Translations under genes and position numbers: made by a program
Assembly (NCBI GenBank): GCA_951640165.1
Contig: OX621240.1
Span: forward strand, 5,034,713-5,098,712
Direction: 5' to 3'
Origin: Pseudoips prasinana
Taxonomy: Eukaryota > Arthropoda > Insecta > Lepidoptera > Nolidae
Length of the DNA stretch: 64,000 nucleotides
Notes under the pieces: generated by a model
Databases searched by the model: none
What the model was told of the DNA's origin: nothing
Seen by the model: only the letters and a program-made list of their open reading frames with translations
Shown here: one piece after another, positions 40,431-53,570 of the stretch
Position numbering within the stretch: position 1 is the first letter of the stretch
How the letters are laid out: each line of letters begins with the position of its first letter

Positions 40431-40589
40431 CTTTTATTTATTTATAACTTTATGCACATCAAATTGTACAAAGGCGGACTTAATGCCCAAGGCATTTTCT
40501 GCCAGTCAACCTTAGGGTGGTGCAGAGATAGCATGGTAGGTGCACGGATCATACAATTATCAAAGAGTAAGAAAGTAAACAAACACAAT

Positions 40590-40683
40590 ACTATACTATA
40601 CAATAATATATTATACAATACTATACTATAGAATAATATATTATACAATACTATACAATACTATACTATATGATACTATACTA
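40590..40683. repeat. tatac/tatag microsatellite in the LINE 3' UTR
   Basis: Alternating actatactatacaataatat tatacaata units. It lies between the stop codon region and the conserved 3' end. Confidence 0.8.
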
Positions 40684-40733
40684 TAAAATCCGATCATGAA
40701 ATATATATTTAATTTATAACTGTGGGGTTTCTG

Positions 40734-43661
40734 CTAACAATTATGCTCACGAACTTTTCTTTTAAATGAGATACGACTCTTGGCCATCCTGATTTCGAGA
40801 GGTAATGCATTCCACTGAAGAATTGACTGTACAAAGAAAGAAGAGTGAAGGAAGTCAGAGCGGTGAGATGGACATTGGAGGAGACGATTGTGTGAAGAGC
40901 GAAGATTTTTAGTATGGTTAGTAAAGAGATATTGAAAGTGATGAGATAAGTAAGATGGAGAAGAAGTAGAGTCTAGAATAGAATATAAGGTGGTTAGTGC
41001 TCGTAATGATCGTCGTTTGCGGATCGGTAACCATTGCAGTTGGGATCGATGGGAAGAGACATGGTCATACTTACGAAGATTGAAAATGAACCGAATGCAG
41101 TTATTCAGAAGTCTATCGAGTTTATTGAGGTGATCTGCATTCAGGTCAAAGTAGCAAACATCACCATAGTCGACTATAGGAAATATTAAGGCCCGCACGA
41201 GCATTACCTTAGTTTTTATTGGTAGAAAATTTTTAAGACGGTAGAGACACCTCAATACGCCTGTAACTCTTTGACTAACACTTGCTATTTGTTTTTGCCA
41301 GCTTAATGATGTATCAATGTTTAGTCCAAGGTTTTTCACATATTGGCTTATAGGTATACACTTATGATCAAAGATTATTGACGGCAGATCACGAAATTCA
41401 ACCTTTGATACTAATCGGGAGCTCCCAATTATAATGGCTTGACACTTTGACGGGTTCACACTTAGGCCAAACTTGTCAGACCAAATTTTTATCGCATCTA
41501 AGTCACGATTGATCTTAGAAATACCCTCAGCCAGTCCGTCAAATGTCGTTTGAACGTAAATCTGGAGATCATCGGCATACAGATGATACGTACACTGAAG
41601 GTTATGAGTTATGAGATTTATGAAGATCGAAAATAAAAGAGGAGAGAGTATACCGCCTTGTGGGACACCAGTATCGAGATCACGCCAGTTCGAAGAGGAC
41701 TCACCGACGTAAACCGACTGCTGACGCCCCCGAAGATAGGAAGAAAACCATTCCAGAGCTTCCTCAGACACCATAAGATGGGAGAGAATAGATAATAGGA
41801 TAACGTGACTGACGGTATTAAAGGCATTTGAAAAGTCAATCAAAACCATAACGGTGATCATTGTATCCTCCATACCTGCCCTAATATCGCCAGTCACTTT
41901 AAGGAGAGCGGTGGTGGTACTATGGCCCGGTCTAAATCCAGATTGAAACGGGCTTATCAGTTGGTTGACAAGAACATAACAGGAGAGTTGTTGTTGTACA
42001 CAGGACTCAAGTACCTTGGAGAGGAAAGGAAGAATAGAAATAGGACGGTAATGAGCGGTAAGTGAGGGATTAGAGGACTTAGGGAGTGGACGGATAAAAG
42101 CTTTACGCCATAAGGAGGGGAAAGATCCAGTATCCAGAGAAAAATTAATTATGTGAGAAATGGCAGGAAGGACATGATCCAGGATAGGAATAATCATGCG
42201 GCGGCCGATCTTATCACAACCAACTGCATTGGATTTAATGGAAAGGATAATCTTTTTGATATCGTCAGAAGAGACTGGAGAGAAGTGAAACGAAATAGTA
42301 TTAGAGCGCGACAAACCATTTAAATAGTAGACAGTATCACATATTGTCTGGTGATCCATCGTAGAAGTGGTAGAGAAATGTCGATTTAGATCATCCAGAC
42401 TGATAGAGCTAGGTGGGTTTGAACATTGCGACTTGCCGATACCTAGAGTTCCGAGGAATTTCCAGATACCAGCAGGAGTAGTAGAAGAAATATTGTCGAA
42501 AATATGCCGGCGTTTAGCGTTACGTACCATCTGATTACACCGATTTCTAGCCACTTTATAAAGGTTCCAATCCTCATCAGAACGGCCATTCCTAAATTTA
42601 CGAAACGCCCGGTCCCTACGTCTCATAGCTGTCTGAATTCCCCTAGACATCCAGGGTGCAGGTGGACGCTTCAGCTTCACTTTTCTTATTGGTGCGTGAA
42701 CATCGTACAGCTTTGTGACTTTTGCATTAAGGATCTCTACCTTTTCGTCTATGGCCTGTGCTTCCACCAAAGAATCCCACTCAAGTTTAGCGGCATCCTT
42801 GCAAAGTAATTCTAAGTCCATCTTCGCAAAGGAACGCACGTGCAGAACCTTGGGTTTAGGTTTAGGAGGTTTCAGGATATAGGATAAATAAACAAGGTCA
42901 TGGTTGGAAAAGCCAGGAGCAGGATGTTGTCCGTGAGTGGAAACTAAAGAAGGATTAGAGGATAGGATTAAGTCGAGCCAAGTATCTTCACCTGAAGCAT
43001 TATAGTGGGTGGCTTGAAGAGGCAAAACGTGCAAAGTACTTGACTCGACAATATGTAAGAGTTTCCGGGTACGAGGAGAGTTTTGATTCAGGAGATTGGT
43101 ATTTAAGTCGCCCATGATGATGTGGTGTACATACTCCGAACCCAAAGATTCAAGTACCGACTCAAAGTCGGTGAAATAGTCAACATTAGGGGGACAATAT
43201 ACAGTGGCCATAACTATCTTGATACCTTTAATATAAACCTCAAGGAACAGAAACTCTGCGGAGGCTGAGTAGTTTGAGGAAGAGGAGGCCAATATCTTAT
43301 ATGGGAGATCACTCCTGAGATATATGGCGACTCCTCCTCCACCTTTACCTAAACGGTCATTACGGACGAGCACAAAACCTGGGAGGGAATACATAGTAGA
43401 AAGCAAATGTGGTTTAAGCCAGCTCTCAGAAATCAGGACAGCATGTACGTTACAGTCTGAAAAGGCATCGTACAGATCAGTAAAATGGCTCGGGACGCTT
43501 TGTGCATTTATATGGCAAATGTTCAGTAAGTTCTTACGAGAATTACTAAAATTGTTCCTTAGAAAATCGCCAAGTGAGTCATTTATAGAGCAGAAACTGT
43601 CATCAGTTGCAGTCAATTCGTTGGCAGAATAATACGAATCATCATCAGATAAAATAGACAT
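40734..43661 (-). CDS. LINE ORF2: endonuclease-reverse transcriptase, intact
   Basis: 975 residues without interruption. N-terminal apurinic-type endonuclease: NICHINAQS (Asn52), LISESWL (Glu79), GDLNTN (Asp185, Asn187), FSNHDLVYLSY (His254; the usual SDH reads SNH, followed by D). Reverse transcriptase: HYRPISILPFLSKVLE (about 538), FQSGFRPGHST (572), VLIDFSNAFNTVSH (606), GVPQGGILSPLLFSIFIN (665), catalytic YADD at 695-698, then NLGLNID and a C-terminal tail with WNALPLEIR. It makes the nick and copies the LINE RNA at the target. The arrangement fits CR1-superfamily LINEs (Kiri/L2-like). The start codon lies 15 bp from the edge of Helitron H2, which separates it from ORF1. Alternative: a Jockey-clade member. 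Confidence 0.92.
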   Translation of the reverse strand: MSILSDDDSYYSANELTATDDSFCSINDSLGDFLRNNFSNSRKNLLNICHINAQSVPSHFTDLYDAFSDCNVHAVLISESWLKPHLLSTMYSLPGFVLVRNDRLGKGGGGVAIYLRSDLPYKILASSSSNYSASAEFLFLEVYIKGIKIVMATVYCPPNVDYFTDFESVLESLGSEYVHHIIMGDLNTNLLNQNSPRTRKLLHIVESSTLHVLPLQATHYNASGEDTWLDLILSSNPSLVSTHGQHPAPGFSNHDLVYLSYILKPPKPKPKVLHVRSFAKMDLELLCKDAAKLEWDSLVEAQAIDEKVEILNAKVTKLYDVHAPIRKVKLKRPPAPWMSRGIQTAMRRRDRAFRKFRNGRSDEDWNLYKVARNRCNQMVRNAKRRHIFDNISSTTPAGIWKFLGTLGIGKSQCSNPPSSISLDDLNRHFSTTSTMDHQTICDTVYYLNGLSRSNTISFHFSPVSSDDIKKIILSIKSNAVGCDKIGRRMIIPILDHVLPAISHIINFSLDTGSFPSLWRKAFIRPLPKSSNPSLTAHYRPISILPFLSKVLESCVQQQLSCYVLVNQLISPFQSGFRPGHSTTTALLKVTGDIRAGMEDTMITVMVLIDFSNAFNTVSHVILLSILSHLMVSEEALEWFSSYLRGRQQSVYVGESSSNWRDLDTGVPQGGILSPLLFSIFINLITHNLQCTYHLYADDLQIYVQTTFDGLAEGISKINRDLDAIKIWSDKFGLSVNPSKCQAIIIGSSRLVSKVEFRDLPSIIFDHKCIPISQYVKNLGLNIDTSLSWQKQIASVSQRVTGVLRCLYRLKNFLPIKTKVMLVRALIFPIVDYGDVCYFDLNADHLNKLDRLLNNCIRFIFNLRKYDHVSSHRSQLQWLPIRKRRSLRALTTLYSILDSTSSPSYLSHHFQYLFTNHTKNLRSSHNRLLQCPSHRSDFLHSSFFVQSILQWNALPLEIRMAKSRISFKRKVREHNC

Positions 43662-43676
43662 AAATAAAATTACTTA

Positions 43677-46600
43677 TCTATACATATAATAAATCTGTAG
43701 AAAAATAATTTATGTACATCAAAAGAAAATCCAAAAAAAATAGCCAGGGTATTAAAGAACAACCAATAGAACCCATTTCCAGCATTTTTAGAATTTTTGT
43801 CTGTTTGTCTGTGTGTCTGTTTGTCTGTTTGTCTGTTTATATGTTCGGGTATCACGTAAAATATACGAAAGCAATGTGGATAACTTTTATACACAACGAT
43901 TGAGCGTAACTTGAGGTAACATTTAGTTTTTGTTTTATTGCAATCGGTTCAGTCTATCAAAAGATATTAGATTTTAAAGTAATCATGGAGAAAAATAACA
44001 CACATTTCATTTCGGTACTTCAAGATGAACTAATGTTTATAGTTGAACTAAACTGTCCGATAGATGTCATTGAGCATATTATGACATCTCTTTTCTGAAT
44101 GAACTAGGTTGATAGTTGATTTTTGTTTCGATAGATGTCGGTGTGCATTTCTTTTGACTCGCGGTGTTAAGATTTGCCCGTGTTTGCTGATTGCATGAGT
44201 TACGTAGGGTTTTGAATGTTCTGAATTGTTTCGAAATAAGGTCTTGGTTGCCTAGAAGTAAGTCGTTGTCCAAAATTGGTTATTAAAAAAATCTGTTTTC
44301 TTTGGGCAAATTGAATTATGTAGAAGGTTGGGTTTGTTATAATTTAATTTTAAATTATTGATAGTTGATTTTTATTTTGATACATGTCGTTGTGCTTGAT
44401 AGTTGATTTTTATTTCGTTAGATGTCGTTGTGCATTGCTTTTGACTCGCGGTGTTAAGATTAGGGCTTTGAATGTTCCGAATTTATTCGAAATAAGGTCT
44501 TGGTTGGCTAGAAGTATGTCGTTGTCCAAAATTGGTTATTAAAATATTCTGTTTTCTTTGGGCAAATTGAATTATGTACAAGGTTGGATTTGTTATAATT
44601 TAATTTTAAATTATAATCAATCGATCGGAAGTTTGTGCTGTCGATTCGTTTGTAACGCGAATGTACAGACGATTCGAATTTTATTGAGCCTGTCCGATTG
44701 AATGTATTTGAATGTATTAAATTAAGCCGGTCTCTCATAATTTTCTCAGCACAAATCTATATACCTACCTATGTAAAAGAGGAAACTGCTGGGGAACGGC
44801 TGGGGTTAGAGACTTGAAATTTTTATGACGTATGCATTCACTAAGGAAGGGGTTTTTGGAAATACTAACCCTAAGGGGGTAAAACAGAGAATGAAAGATT
44901 ATATGAGAATCCGTCATTTTTTGAAGTTAAAGTCTGTGCTTCGCTACGTATAAGGCAAAGTAATAAAAGTTTTTGAAGACTTTTTTAAAATTTTCTCTAC
45001 GTTTAAACCTTCCCTGGACTTCCACGAATAATTCAAGACCAAAATTAGCTAAATTGATAAAGGCGTTGTTGAGTTATAACATTACAACGAAAAGTGGCAT
45101 TGATTTATATATATATAGATTTTAGAATTTTTGGAAATTCCACCCCAAGGGCGTAAAATAGGGGATGTAAGTTTGTATGAAAAGTGTATAATTTTTTAAG
45201 TGAAAAGCATGAAAATTGGTATTTGGCCTTTCCGTTTAAAATAAAAAATATGTATTTCAGGATTTTAGGAATCTCCACCCCTAATATATTATATATAGTA
45301 TACCTATAATGGTTTTGAGGAAGTTGAAACCACCTAAACTTTGCAACGGCACGAAGCTTCAAGTCAAAACTTTGCATCGTCTTATAGAGTCTACTATTAT
45401 GCCTGGATCCGCCTAGGGAGAAACAGTTATCGTGTCACGTATTCCGTTAGTGCCAAATGATCTCCCTTTTCCGTTTAAAATACTGTAGTTCCCTATAAAA
45501 GTGTGTGTCGCGATAACCATCAACAATTCGCAAAGTCAAACTCTCAAGTTATAAATTGACTTGAGGAAGGCGGGCAGGTTCACGTGGCGTGCTTACGTGT
45601 GAGTTCATCCCACAGTCTGATCCATGTAGAGCGAGGACCTACGTCTTTTGCTGAGCGCCGTAAAGTGGATGATATTGAACATCCCACATACCAGGCCGCT
45701 TGCCGAGCACGCCATTTATTAGTTGGAGGTCAGCATTGGGATGACGCTCTAGCGGAAGCATGCGTGAGCGACAGTCCACATCGCTTGCGACATTTGTTTG
45801 CCATCTTATTGACCTTTTGTGCGTTATCGGACGCTAAACAGTTATGGCAAAAAATGACAAGTTTGCTGAAGATTTTATAAGACATGTACAACTAAATACT
45901 GATGGACAAATTACTGACAGGGTACGCGAAAATTGTCACAACATGTCCTTATTGGCTATTCAATAGTTATAAGTATAGGAGAGAACCCAATCGGTCAGAG
46001 GCTGTGAAAATGCACAGGAGTTATCCAATTTATTGTTAAAAATAGGCGATGGCACATACCCCGTACAAGAAGATGGAAAAGTTATTTTGATTGGTAATCT
46101 CTGTTCTTACGTTACATCACAGCAGGAGCTAATTTCTTCTGTGTACGGAGATACCACAAACATGGCAAATCAAGCCGGTTCTTGGCTATGTCAGCGAGCT
46201 ATTTGACTCCCCACAATGACCAAGCTGCGGCAATTAATTTCAAAATATTGAGTCATGCGTCCGGTAATAGTAGAGAATATAGCTCAATAAATACATTTAT
46301 GGAAGAAGATAACGCCACGCACTACCTGGTAGAATTTTAGGATTCCCTCAGCACACCCGGACTTTCAGCCCACAAAATAGTTTTAAAAATTGGTGTACCA
46401 ATAATTCTCCTCAGAAATTTATGTCCTACCAAACTTTGTAACGGCACTCGGCTCAAAGTCACAAATCTGCAACATTATCGAAGCTGAAATATTAACCGGT
46501 TGCGGCGCTGGTGATATTGTTTTTATTCCAAGGATACCTATAATTCCTAAAAACTTTCATTTCTCTTTCAAACGAGTGCAATTCCCAGTCAGTCTCTGTT

Positions 46601-46884
46601 ATGCCATGACGATTAGGTAGTAAAGCTCAGGTCCAGACATTATCCGTTGCGGGGTGGACCTAAGTATTGGATGCTTTTCCCATGGTCAACTATACGTAGC
46701 TCTTTCACGCGTCAACAACACGAATAACGTTTTTGTGTACGCTCCAGATGGTTCCACAGGTAAAACAAAGAAGCACTAAATTAAATTATAAAAAAAATTT
46801 CGGTATCCTCCCACAGCGCTTTACACTAAAAAATACATTGTTAAGTTCCGACATCCACGCGAACGAAGTCGCGGGCACAGCTAG
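43677..46884 (+). mobile_element. 3.2-kb non-autonomous Helitron, copy H2
   Basis: Starts TCTATACATATAATAAATCT after A43676 and ends ggcacagCTAG before T46885. It is 3208 bp, 16 bp shorter than H1 because tgccggtaggtacttt is missing near 44823. It is otherwise nearly identical to H1, in the opposite orientation. Helicase remnant at about 45580-46790 (open piece 45584-45880). Confidence 0.93.
45580..46790 (+). pseudogene. Helitron helicase C-terminal remnant (H2)
   Basis: Same frames, stops and motifs as in H1 (HVERGPTSFAERRK; GQHWDDALAEA; LWQKM; later [26 protein letters not shown]). After the 98-residue piece the frame changes, and a stop follows MSLLAIQ. Confidence 0.85.
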
Positions 46885-47222
46885 TATAAAAATAAAATAC
46901 TAAACAATAACAAAATTATACAAAAATAAAAACTAAATAAGTGGTGCAATAATTGACGGACCAATTAAACCCTGCACCACCCGCCAGCGCACACTAGTAC
47001 ACTGCTATACACATAGATACGCAAATAATAAAAAAGTACAAAATAGAAAAAAAATATACAACGCATTACACGTAGAATGATGGCAACTCACTTCGTAAAG
47101 TAATGTAACTACTTTATGTGAAACGAAACGCACCCAAATGTCAATTCAATTTGAGAGACGAAATGTCATCTCGCATATTAATCACACTGCGTTGAAATAA
47201 GCCTGTTAACGTTTGGCAATAA
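46885..47222 (-). other. LINE inter-ORF segment between H2 and H3
   Basis: 338 bp with no open frame; T-rich on the minus strand with a GC-rich core (gtgtgcgctggcgggtggtg). Its position between Helitrons inserted at A^T sites makes it part of the split LINE's ORF1-ORF2 spacer. Confidence 0.6.
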
Positions 47223-48038
47223 TCTATACATATAATAAATCTGTAGAAAAATAATTTATGTACATCAAAAGAAAATCCAAAAAAAATAGCCAGGGTATTA
47301 AAGAACAACCAATAGAACCCATTTCCAGCATTTTTAGAATTTTTGTCTGTTTGTCTGTGTGTCTGTTTGTCTGTTTGTCTGTTTATATGTTCGGGTATCA
47401 CGTAAAATATACGAAAGCAATGTGGATAACTTTTATACACAACGATTGAGCGTAACTTGAGGTAACATTTAGTTTTTGTTTTATTGCAATCGGTTCAGTC
47501 TATCAAAAGATATTAGATTTTAAAGTAATCATGGAGAAAAATAACACACATTTCATTTCGGTACTTCAAGATGAACTAATGTTTATAGTTGAACTAAACT
47601 GTCCGATAGATGTCATTGAGCATATTATGACATCTCTTTTCTGAATGAACTAGGTTGATAGTTGATTTTTGTTTCGATAGATGTCGGTGTGCATTTCTTT
47701 TAACTCGCGGTGTTAAGATTTGCCCGTGTTTGCTGATTGCATGAGTTACGTAGGGTTTTGAATGTTCTGAATTGTTTCGAAATAAGGTCTTGGTTGCCTA
47801 GAAGTAAGTCGTTGTCCAAAATTGGTTATTAAAAAAATCTGTTTTCTTTGGGCAAATTGAATTATGTAGAAGGTTGGGTTTGTTATAATTTAATTTTAAA
47901 TTATTGATAGTTGATTTTTATTTTGATACATGTCGTTGTGCTTGATAGTTGATTTTTATTTCGTTAGATGTCGTTGTGCATTGCTTTTGACTCGCGGTGT
48001 TAAGATTAGGGCTTTGAATGTTCCGAATTTATTCGAAA

Positions 48039-51000
48039 CTAGCTGTGCCCGCGACTTCGTTCGCGTGGATGTCGGAACTTAACAATGTATTTTTTAGTGT
48101 AAAGCGCTGTGGGAGGATACCGAAATTTTTTTTATAATTTAATTTAGTGCTTCTTTGTTTTACCTGTGGAACCATCTGGAGCGTACACAAAAACGTTATT
48201 CGTGTTGTTGACGCGTGAAAGAGCTACGTATAGTTGACCATGGGAAAAGCATCCAATACTTAGGTCCACCCCGCAACGGATAATGTCTGGACCTGAGCTT
48301 TACTACCTAATCGTCATGGCATAACAGAGACTGACTGGGAATTGCACTCGTTTGAAAGAGAAATGAAAGTTTTTAGGAATTATAGGTATCCTTGGAATAA
48401 AAACAATATCACCAGCGCCGCAACCGGTTAATATTTCAGCTTCGATAATGTTGCAGATTTGTGACTTTGAGCCGAGTGCCGTTACAAAGTTTGGTAGGAC
48501 ATAAATTTCTGAGGAGAATTATTGGTACACCAATTTTTAAAACTATTTTGTGGGCTGAAAGTCCGGGTGTGCTGAGGGAATCCTAAAATTCTACCAGGTA
48601 GTGCGTGGCGTTATCTTCTTCCATAAATGTATTTATTGAGCTATATTCTCTACTATTACCGGACGCATGACTCAATATTTTGAAATTAATTGCCGCAGCT
48701 TGGTCATTGTGGGGAGTCAAATAGCTCGCTGACATAGCCAAGAACCGGCTTGATTTGCCATGTTTGTGGTATCTCCGTACACAGAAGAAATTAGCTCCTG
48801 CTGTGATGTAACGTAAGAACAGAGATTACCAATCAAAATAACTTTTCCATCTTCTTGTACGGGGTATGTGCCATCGCCTATTTTTAACAATAAATTGGAT
48901 AACTCCTGTGCATTTTCACAGCCTCTGACCGATTGGGTTCTCTCCTATACTTATAACTATTGAATAGCCAATAAGGACATGTTGTGACAATTTTCGCGTA
49001 CCCTGTCAGTAATTTGTCCATCAGTATTTAGTTGTACATGTCTTATAAAATCTTCAGCAAACTTGTCATTTTTTGCCATAACTGTTTAGCGTCCGATAAC
49101 GCACAAAAGGTCAATAAGATGGCAAACAAATGTCGCAAGCGATGTGGACTGTCGCTCACGCATGCTTCCGCTAGAGCGTCATCCCAATGCTGACCTCCAA
49201 CTAATAAATGGCGTGCTCGGCAAGCGGCCTGGTATGTGGGATGTTCAATATCATCCACTTTACGGCGCTCAGCAAAAGACGTAGGTCCTCGCTCTACATG
49301 GATCAGACTGTGGGATGAACTCACACGTAAGCACGCCACGTGAACCTGCCCGCCTTCCTCAAGTCAATTTATAACTTGAGAGTTTGACTTTGCGAATTGT
49401 TGATGGTTATCGCGACACACACTTTTATAGGGAACTACAGTATTTTAAACGGAAAAGGGAGATCATTTGGCACTAACGGAATACGTGACACGATAACTGT
49501 TTCTCCCTAGGCGGATCCAGGCATAATAGTAGACTCTATAAGACGATGCAAAGTTTTGACTTGAAGCTTCGTGCCGTTGCAAAGTTTAGGTGGTTTCAAC
49601 TTCCTCAAAACCATTATAGGTATACTATATATAATATATTAGGGGTGGAGATTCCTAAAATCCTGAAATACATATTTTTTATTTTAAACGGAAAGGCCAA
49701 ATACCAATTTTCATGCTTTTCACTTAAAAAATTATACACTTTTCATACAAACTTACATCCCCTATTTTACGCCCTTGGGGTGGAATTTCCAAAAATTCTA
49801 AAATCTATATATATATAAATCAATGCCACTTTTCGTTGTAATGTTATAACTCAACAACGCCTTTATCAATTTAGCTAATTTTGGTCTTGAATTATTCGTG
49901 GAAGTCCAGGGAAGGTTTAAACGTAGAGAAAATTTTAAAAAAGTCTTCAAAAACTTTTATTACTTTGCCTTATACGTAGCGAAGCACAGACTTTAACTTC
50001 AAAAAATGACGGATTCTCATATAATCTTTCATTCTCTGTTTTACCCCCTTAGGGTTAGTATTTCCAAAAACCCCTTCCTTAGTGAATGCATACGTCATAA
50101 AAAGTACCTACCGGCAAAATTTCAAGTCTCTAACCCCAGCCGTTCCCCAGCAGTTTCCTCTTTTACATAGGTAGGTATATAGATTTGTGCTGAGAAAATT
50201 ATGAGAGACCGGCTTAATTTAATACATTCAAATACATTCAATCGGACAGGCTCAATAAAATTCGAATCGTCTGTACATTCGCGTTACAAACGAATCGACA
50301 GCACAAACTTCCGATCGATTGATTATAATTTAAAATTAAATTATAACAAATCCAACCTTGTACATAATTCAATTTGCCCAAAGAAAACAGAATATTTTAA
50401 TAACCAATTTTGGACAACGACATACTTCTAGCCAACCAAGACCTTATTTCGAATAAATTCGGAACATTCAAAGCCCTAATCTTAACACCGCGAGTCAAAA
50501 GCAATGCACAACGACATCTAACGAAATAAAAATCAACTATCAAGCACAACGACATGTATCAAAATAAAAATCAACTATCAATAATTTAAAATTAAATTAT
50601 AACAAACCCAACCTTCTACATAATTCAATTTGCCCAAAGAAAACAGATTTTTTTAATAACCAATTTTGGACAACGACTTACTTCTAGGCAACCAAGACCT
50701 TATTTCGAAACAATTCAGAACATTCAAAACCCTACGTAACTCATGCAATCAGCAAACACGGGCAAATCTTAACACCGCGAGTCAAAAGAAATGCACACCG
50801 ACATCTATCGAAACAAAAATCAACTATCAACCTAGTTCATTCAGAAAAGAGATGTCATAATATGCTCAATGACATCTATCGGACAGTTTAGTTCAACTAT
50901 AAACATTAGTTCATCTTGAAGTACCGAAATGAAATGTGTGTTATTTTTCTCCATGATTACTTTAAAATCTAATATCTTTTGATAGACTGAACCGATTGCA

Positions 51001-51262
51001 ATAAAACAAAAACTAAATGTTACCTCAAGTTACGCTCAATCGTTGTAAATAAAAGTTATCCACATTGCTTTCGTATATTTTACGTGATACCCGAACATAT
51101 AAACAGACAAACAGACAAACAGACACACAGACAAACAGACAAAAATTCTAAAAATGCTGGAAATGGGTTCTATTGGTTGTTCTTTAATACCCTGGCTATT
51201 TTTTTTGGATTTTCTTTTGATGTACATAAATTATTTTTCTACAGATTTATTATATGTATAGA
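48039..51262 (-). mobile_element. 3.2-kb non-autonomous Helitron, copy H4 nested in H3
   Basis: Starts (minus) at 51262 TCTATACATATAATAAATCT and ends CTAG at 48039. 3224 bp. Flanks: attcgaaA before and Taaggtcttgg after; the intact relative H2 reads attcgaaataaggtcttgg, so the insertion is precisely between A and T with no loss or duplication. Private change: cgttgtaaataaaag (51046) against cgttgtgtataaaag elsewhere. Helicase remnant 49339 to about 48090. Confidence 0.95.
48090..49342 (-). pseudogene. Helitron helicase C-terminal remnant (H4)
   Basis: 98-residue open piece 49339-49043, identical in translation to that of H1 and H2, then the same broken downstream motifs. No Rep domain. Confidence 0.85.
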
Positions 51263-52365
51263 TAAGGTCTTGGTTGGCTAGAAGTATGTCGTTGTCCAAA
51301 ATTGGTTATTAAAATATTCTGTTTTCTTTGGGCAAATTGAATTATGTACAAGGTTGGATTTGTTATAATTTAATTTTAAATTATAATCAATCGATCGGAA
51401 GTTTGTGCTGTCGATTCGTTTGTAACGCGAATGTACAGACGATTCGAATTTTATTGAGCCTGTCCGATTGAATGTATTTGAATGTATTAAATTAAGCCGG
51501 TCTCTCATAATTTTCTCAGCACAAATCTATATACCTACCTATGTAAAAGAGGAAACTGCTGGGGAACGGCTGGGGTTAGAGACTTGAAATTTTGCCGGTA
51601 GGTACTTTTTATGACGTATGCATTCACTAAGGAAGGGGTTTTTGGAAATACTAACCCTAAGGGGGTAAAACAGAGAATGAAAGATTATATGAGAATCCGT
51701 CATTTTTTAAAGTTAAAGTCTGTGCTTCGCTACGTATAAGGCAAAGTAATAAAAGTTTTTGAAGACTTTTTTAAAATTTTCTCTACGTTTAAACCTTCCC
51801 TGGACTTCCACGAATAATTCAAGACCAAAATTAGCTAAATTGATAAAGGCGTTGTTGAGTTATAACATTACAACGAAAAGTGGCATTGATTTATATATAT
51901 ATAGATTTTAGAATTTTTGGAAATTCCACCCCAAGGGCGTAAAATAGGGGATGTAAGTTTGTATGAAAAGTGTATAATTTTTTAAGTGAAAAGCATGAAA
52001 ATTGGTATTTGGCCTTTCCGTTTAAAATAAAAAATATGTATTTCAGGATTTTAGGAATCTCCACCCCTAATATATTATATATAGTATACCTATAATGGTT
52101 TTGAGGAAGTTGAAACCACCTAAACTTTGCAACGGCACGAAGCTTCAAGTCAAAACTTTGCATCGTCTTATAGAGTCTACTATTATGCCTGGATCCGCCT
52201 AGGGAGAAACAGTTATCGTGTCACGTATTCCGTTAGTGCCAAATGATCTCCCTTTTCCGTTTAAAATACTGTAGTTCCCTATAAAAGTGTGTGTCGCGAT
52301 AACCATCAACAATTCGCAAAGTCAAACTCTCAAGTTATAAATTGACTTGAGGAAGGCGGGCAGGT

Positions 52366-53570
52366 TCACGTGGCGTGCTTACGTGTGAGTTCATCCCACA
52401 GTCTGATCCATGTAGAGCGAGGACCTACGTCTTTTGCTGAGCGCCGTAAAGTGGATGATATTGAACATCCCACATACCAGGCCGCTTGCCGAGCACGCCA
52501 TTTATTAGTTGGAGGTCAGCATTGGGATGACGCTCTAGCGGAAGCATGCGTGAGCGACAGTCCACATCGCTTGCGACATTTGTTTGCCATCTTATTGATC
52601 TTTTGTGCGTTATCGGACGCTAAACAGTTATGGCAAAAAATGACAAGTTTGCTGAAGATTTTATGAGACATGTACAACTAAATACTGATGGACAAATTAC
52701 TGACAGGGTACGCGAAAATTGTCACAACATGTCCTTATTGGCTATTCAATAGTTATAAGTATAGGAGAGAACCCAATCGGTCAGAGGCTGTGAAAATGCA
52801 CAGGAGTTATCCAATTTATTGTTAAAAATAGGCGATGGCACATACCCCGTACAAGAAGATGGAAAAGTTATTTTGATTGGTAATCTCTGTTCTTACGTTA
52901 CATCACAGCAGGAGCTAATTTCTTCTGTGTACGGAGATACCACAAACATGGCAAATCAAGCCGGTTCTTGGCTATGTCAGCGAGCTATTTGACTCCCCAC
53001 AATGACCAAGCTGCGGCAATTAATTTCAAAATATTGAGTCATGCGTCCGGTAATAGTAGAGAATATAGCTCAATAAATACATTTATGGAAGAAGATAACG
53101 CCACGCACTACCTGGTAGAATTTTAGGATTCCCTCAGCACACCCGGACTTTCAGCCCACAAAATAGTTTTAAAAATTGGTGTACCAATAATTCTCCTCAG
53201 AAATTTATGTCCTACCAAACTTTGTAACGGCACTCGGCTCAAAGTCACAAATCTGCAACATTATCGAAGCTGAAATATTAACCGGTTGCGGCGCTGGTGA
53301 TATTGTTTTTATTCCAAGGATACCTATAATTCCTAAAAACTTTCATTTCTCTTTCAAACGAGTGCAATTCCCAGTCAGTCTCTGTTATGCCATGACGATT
53401 AGGTAGTAAAGCTCAGGTCCAGACATTATCCGTTGCGGGGTGGACCTAAGTATTGGATGCTTTTCCCATGGTCAACTATACGTAGCTCTTTCACGCGTCA
53501 ACAACACGAATAACGTTTTTGTGTACGCTCCAGATGGTTCCACAGGTAAAACAAAGAAGCACTAAATTAA
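52366..53570 (+). pseudogene. Helitron helicase C-terminal remnant (H3)
   Basis: Open piece 52370-52666 with one replacement relative to the others (FAILLIF for FAILLTF). The downstream motifs are broken as in the sisters. Confidence 0.85.

Noticed and set aside
40734..43661. SNH in place of SDH in the LINE ORF2 endonuclease as an inactivating change
   Set aside because: The motif reads SNHDLV. Variation at this position occurs in related LINE clades, the rest of the enzyme is intact, and I cannot show loss of function from sequence alone.
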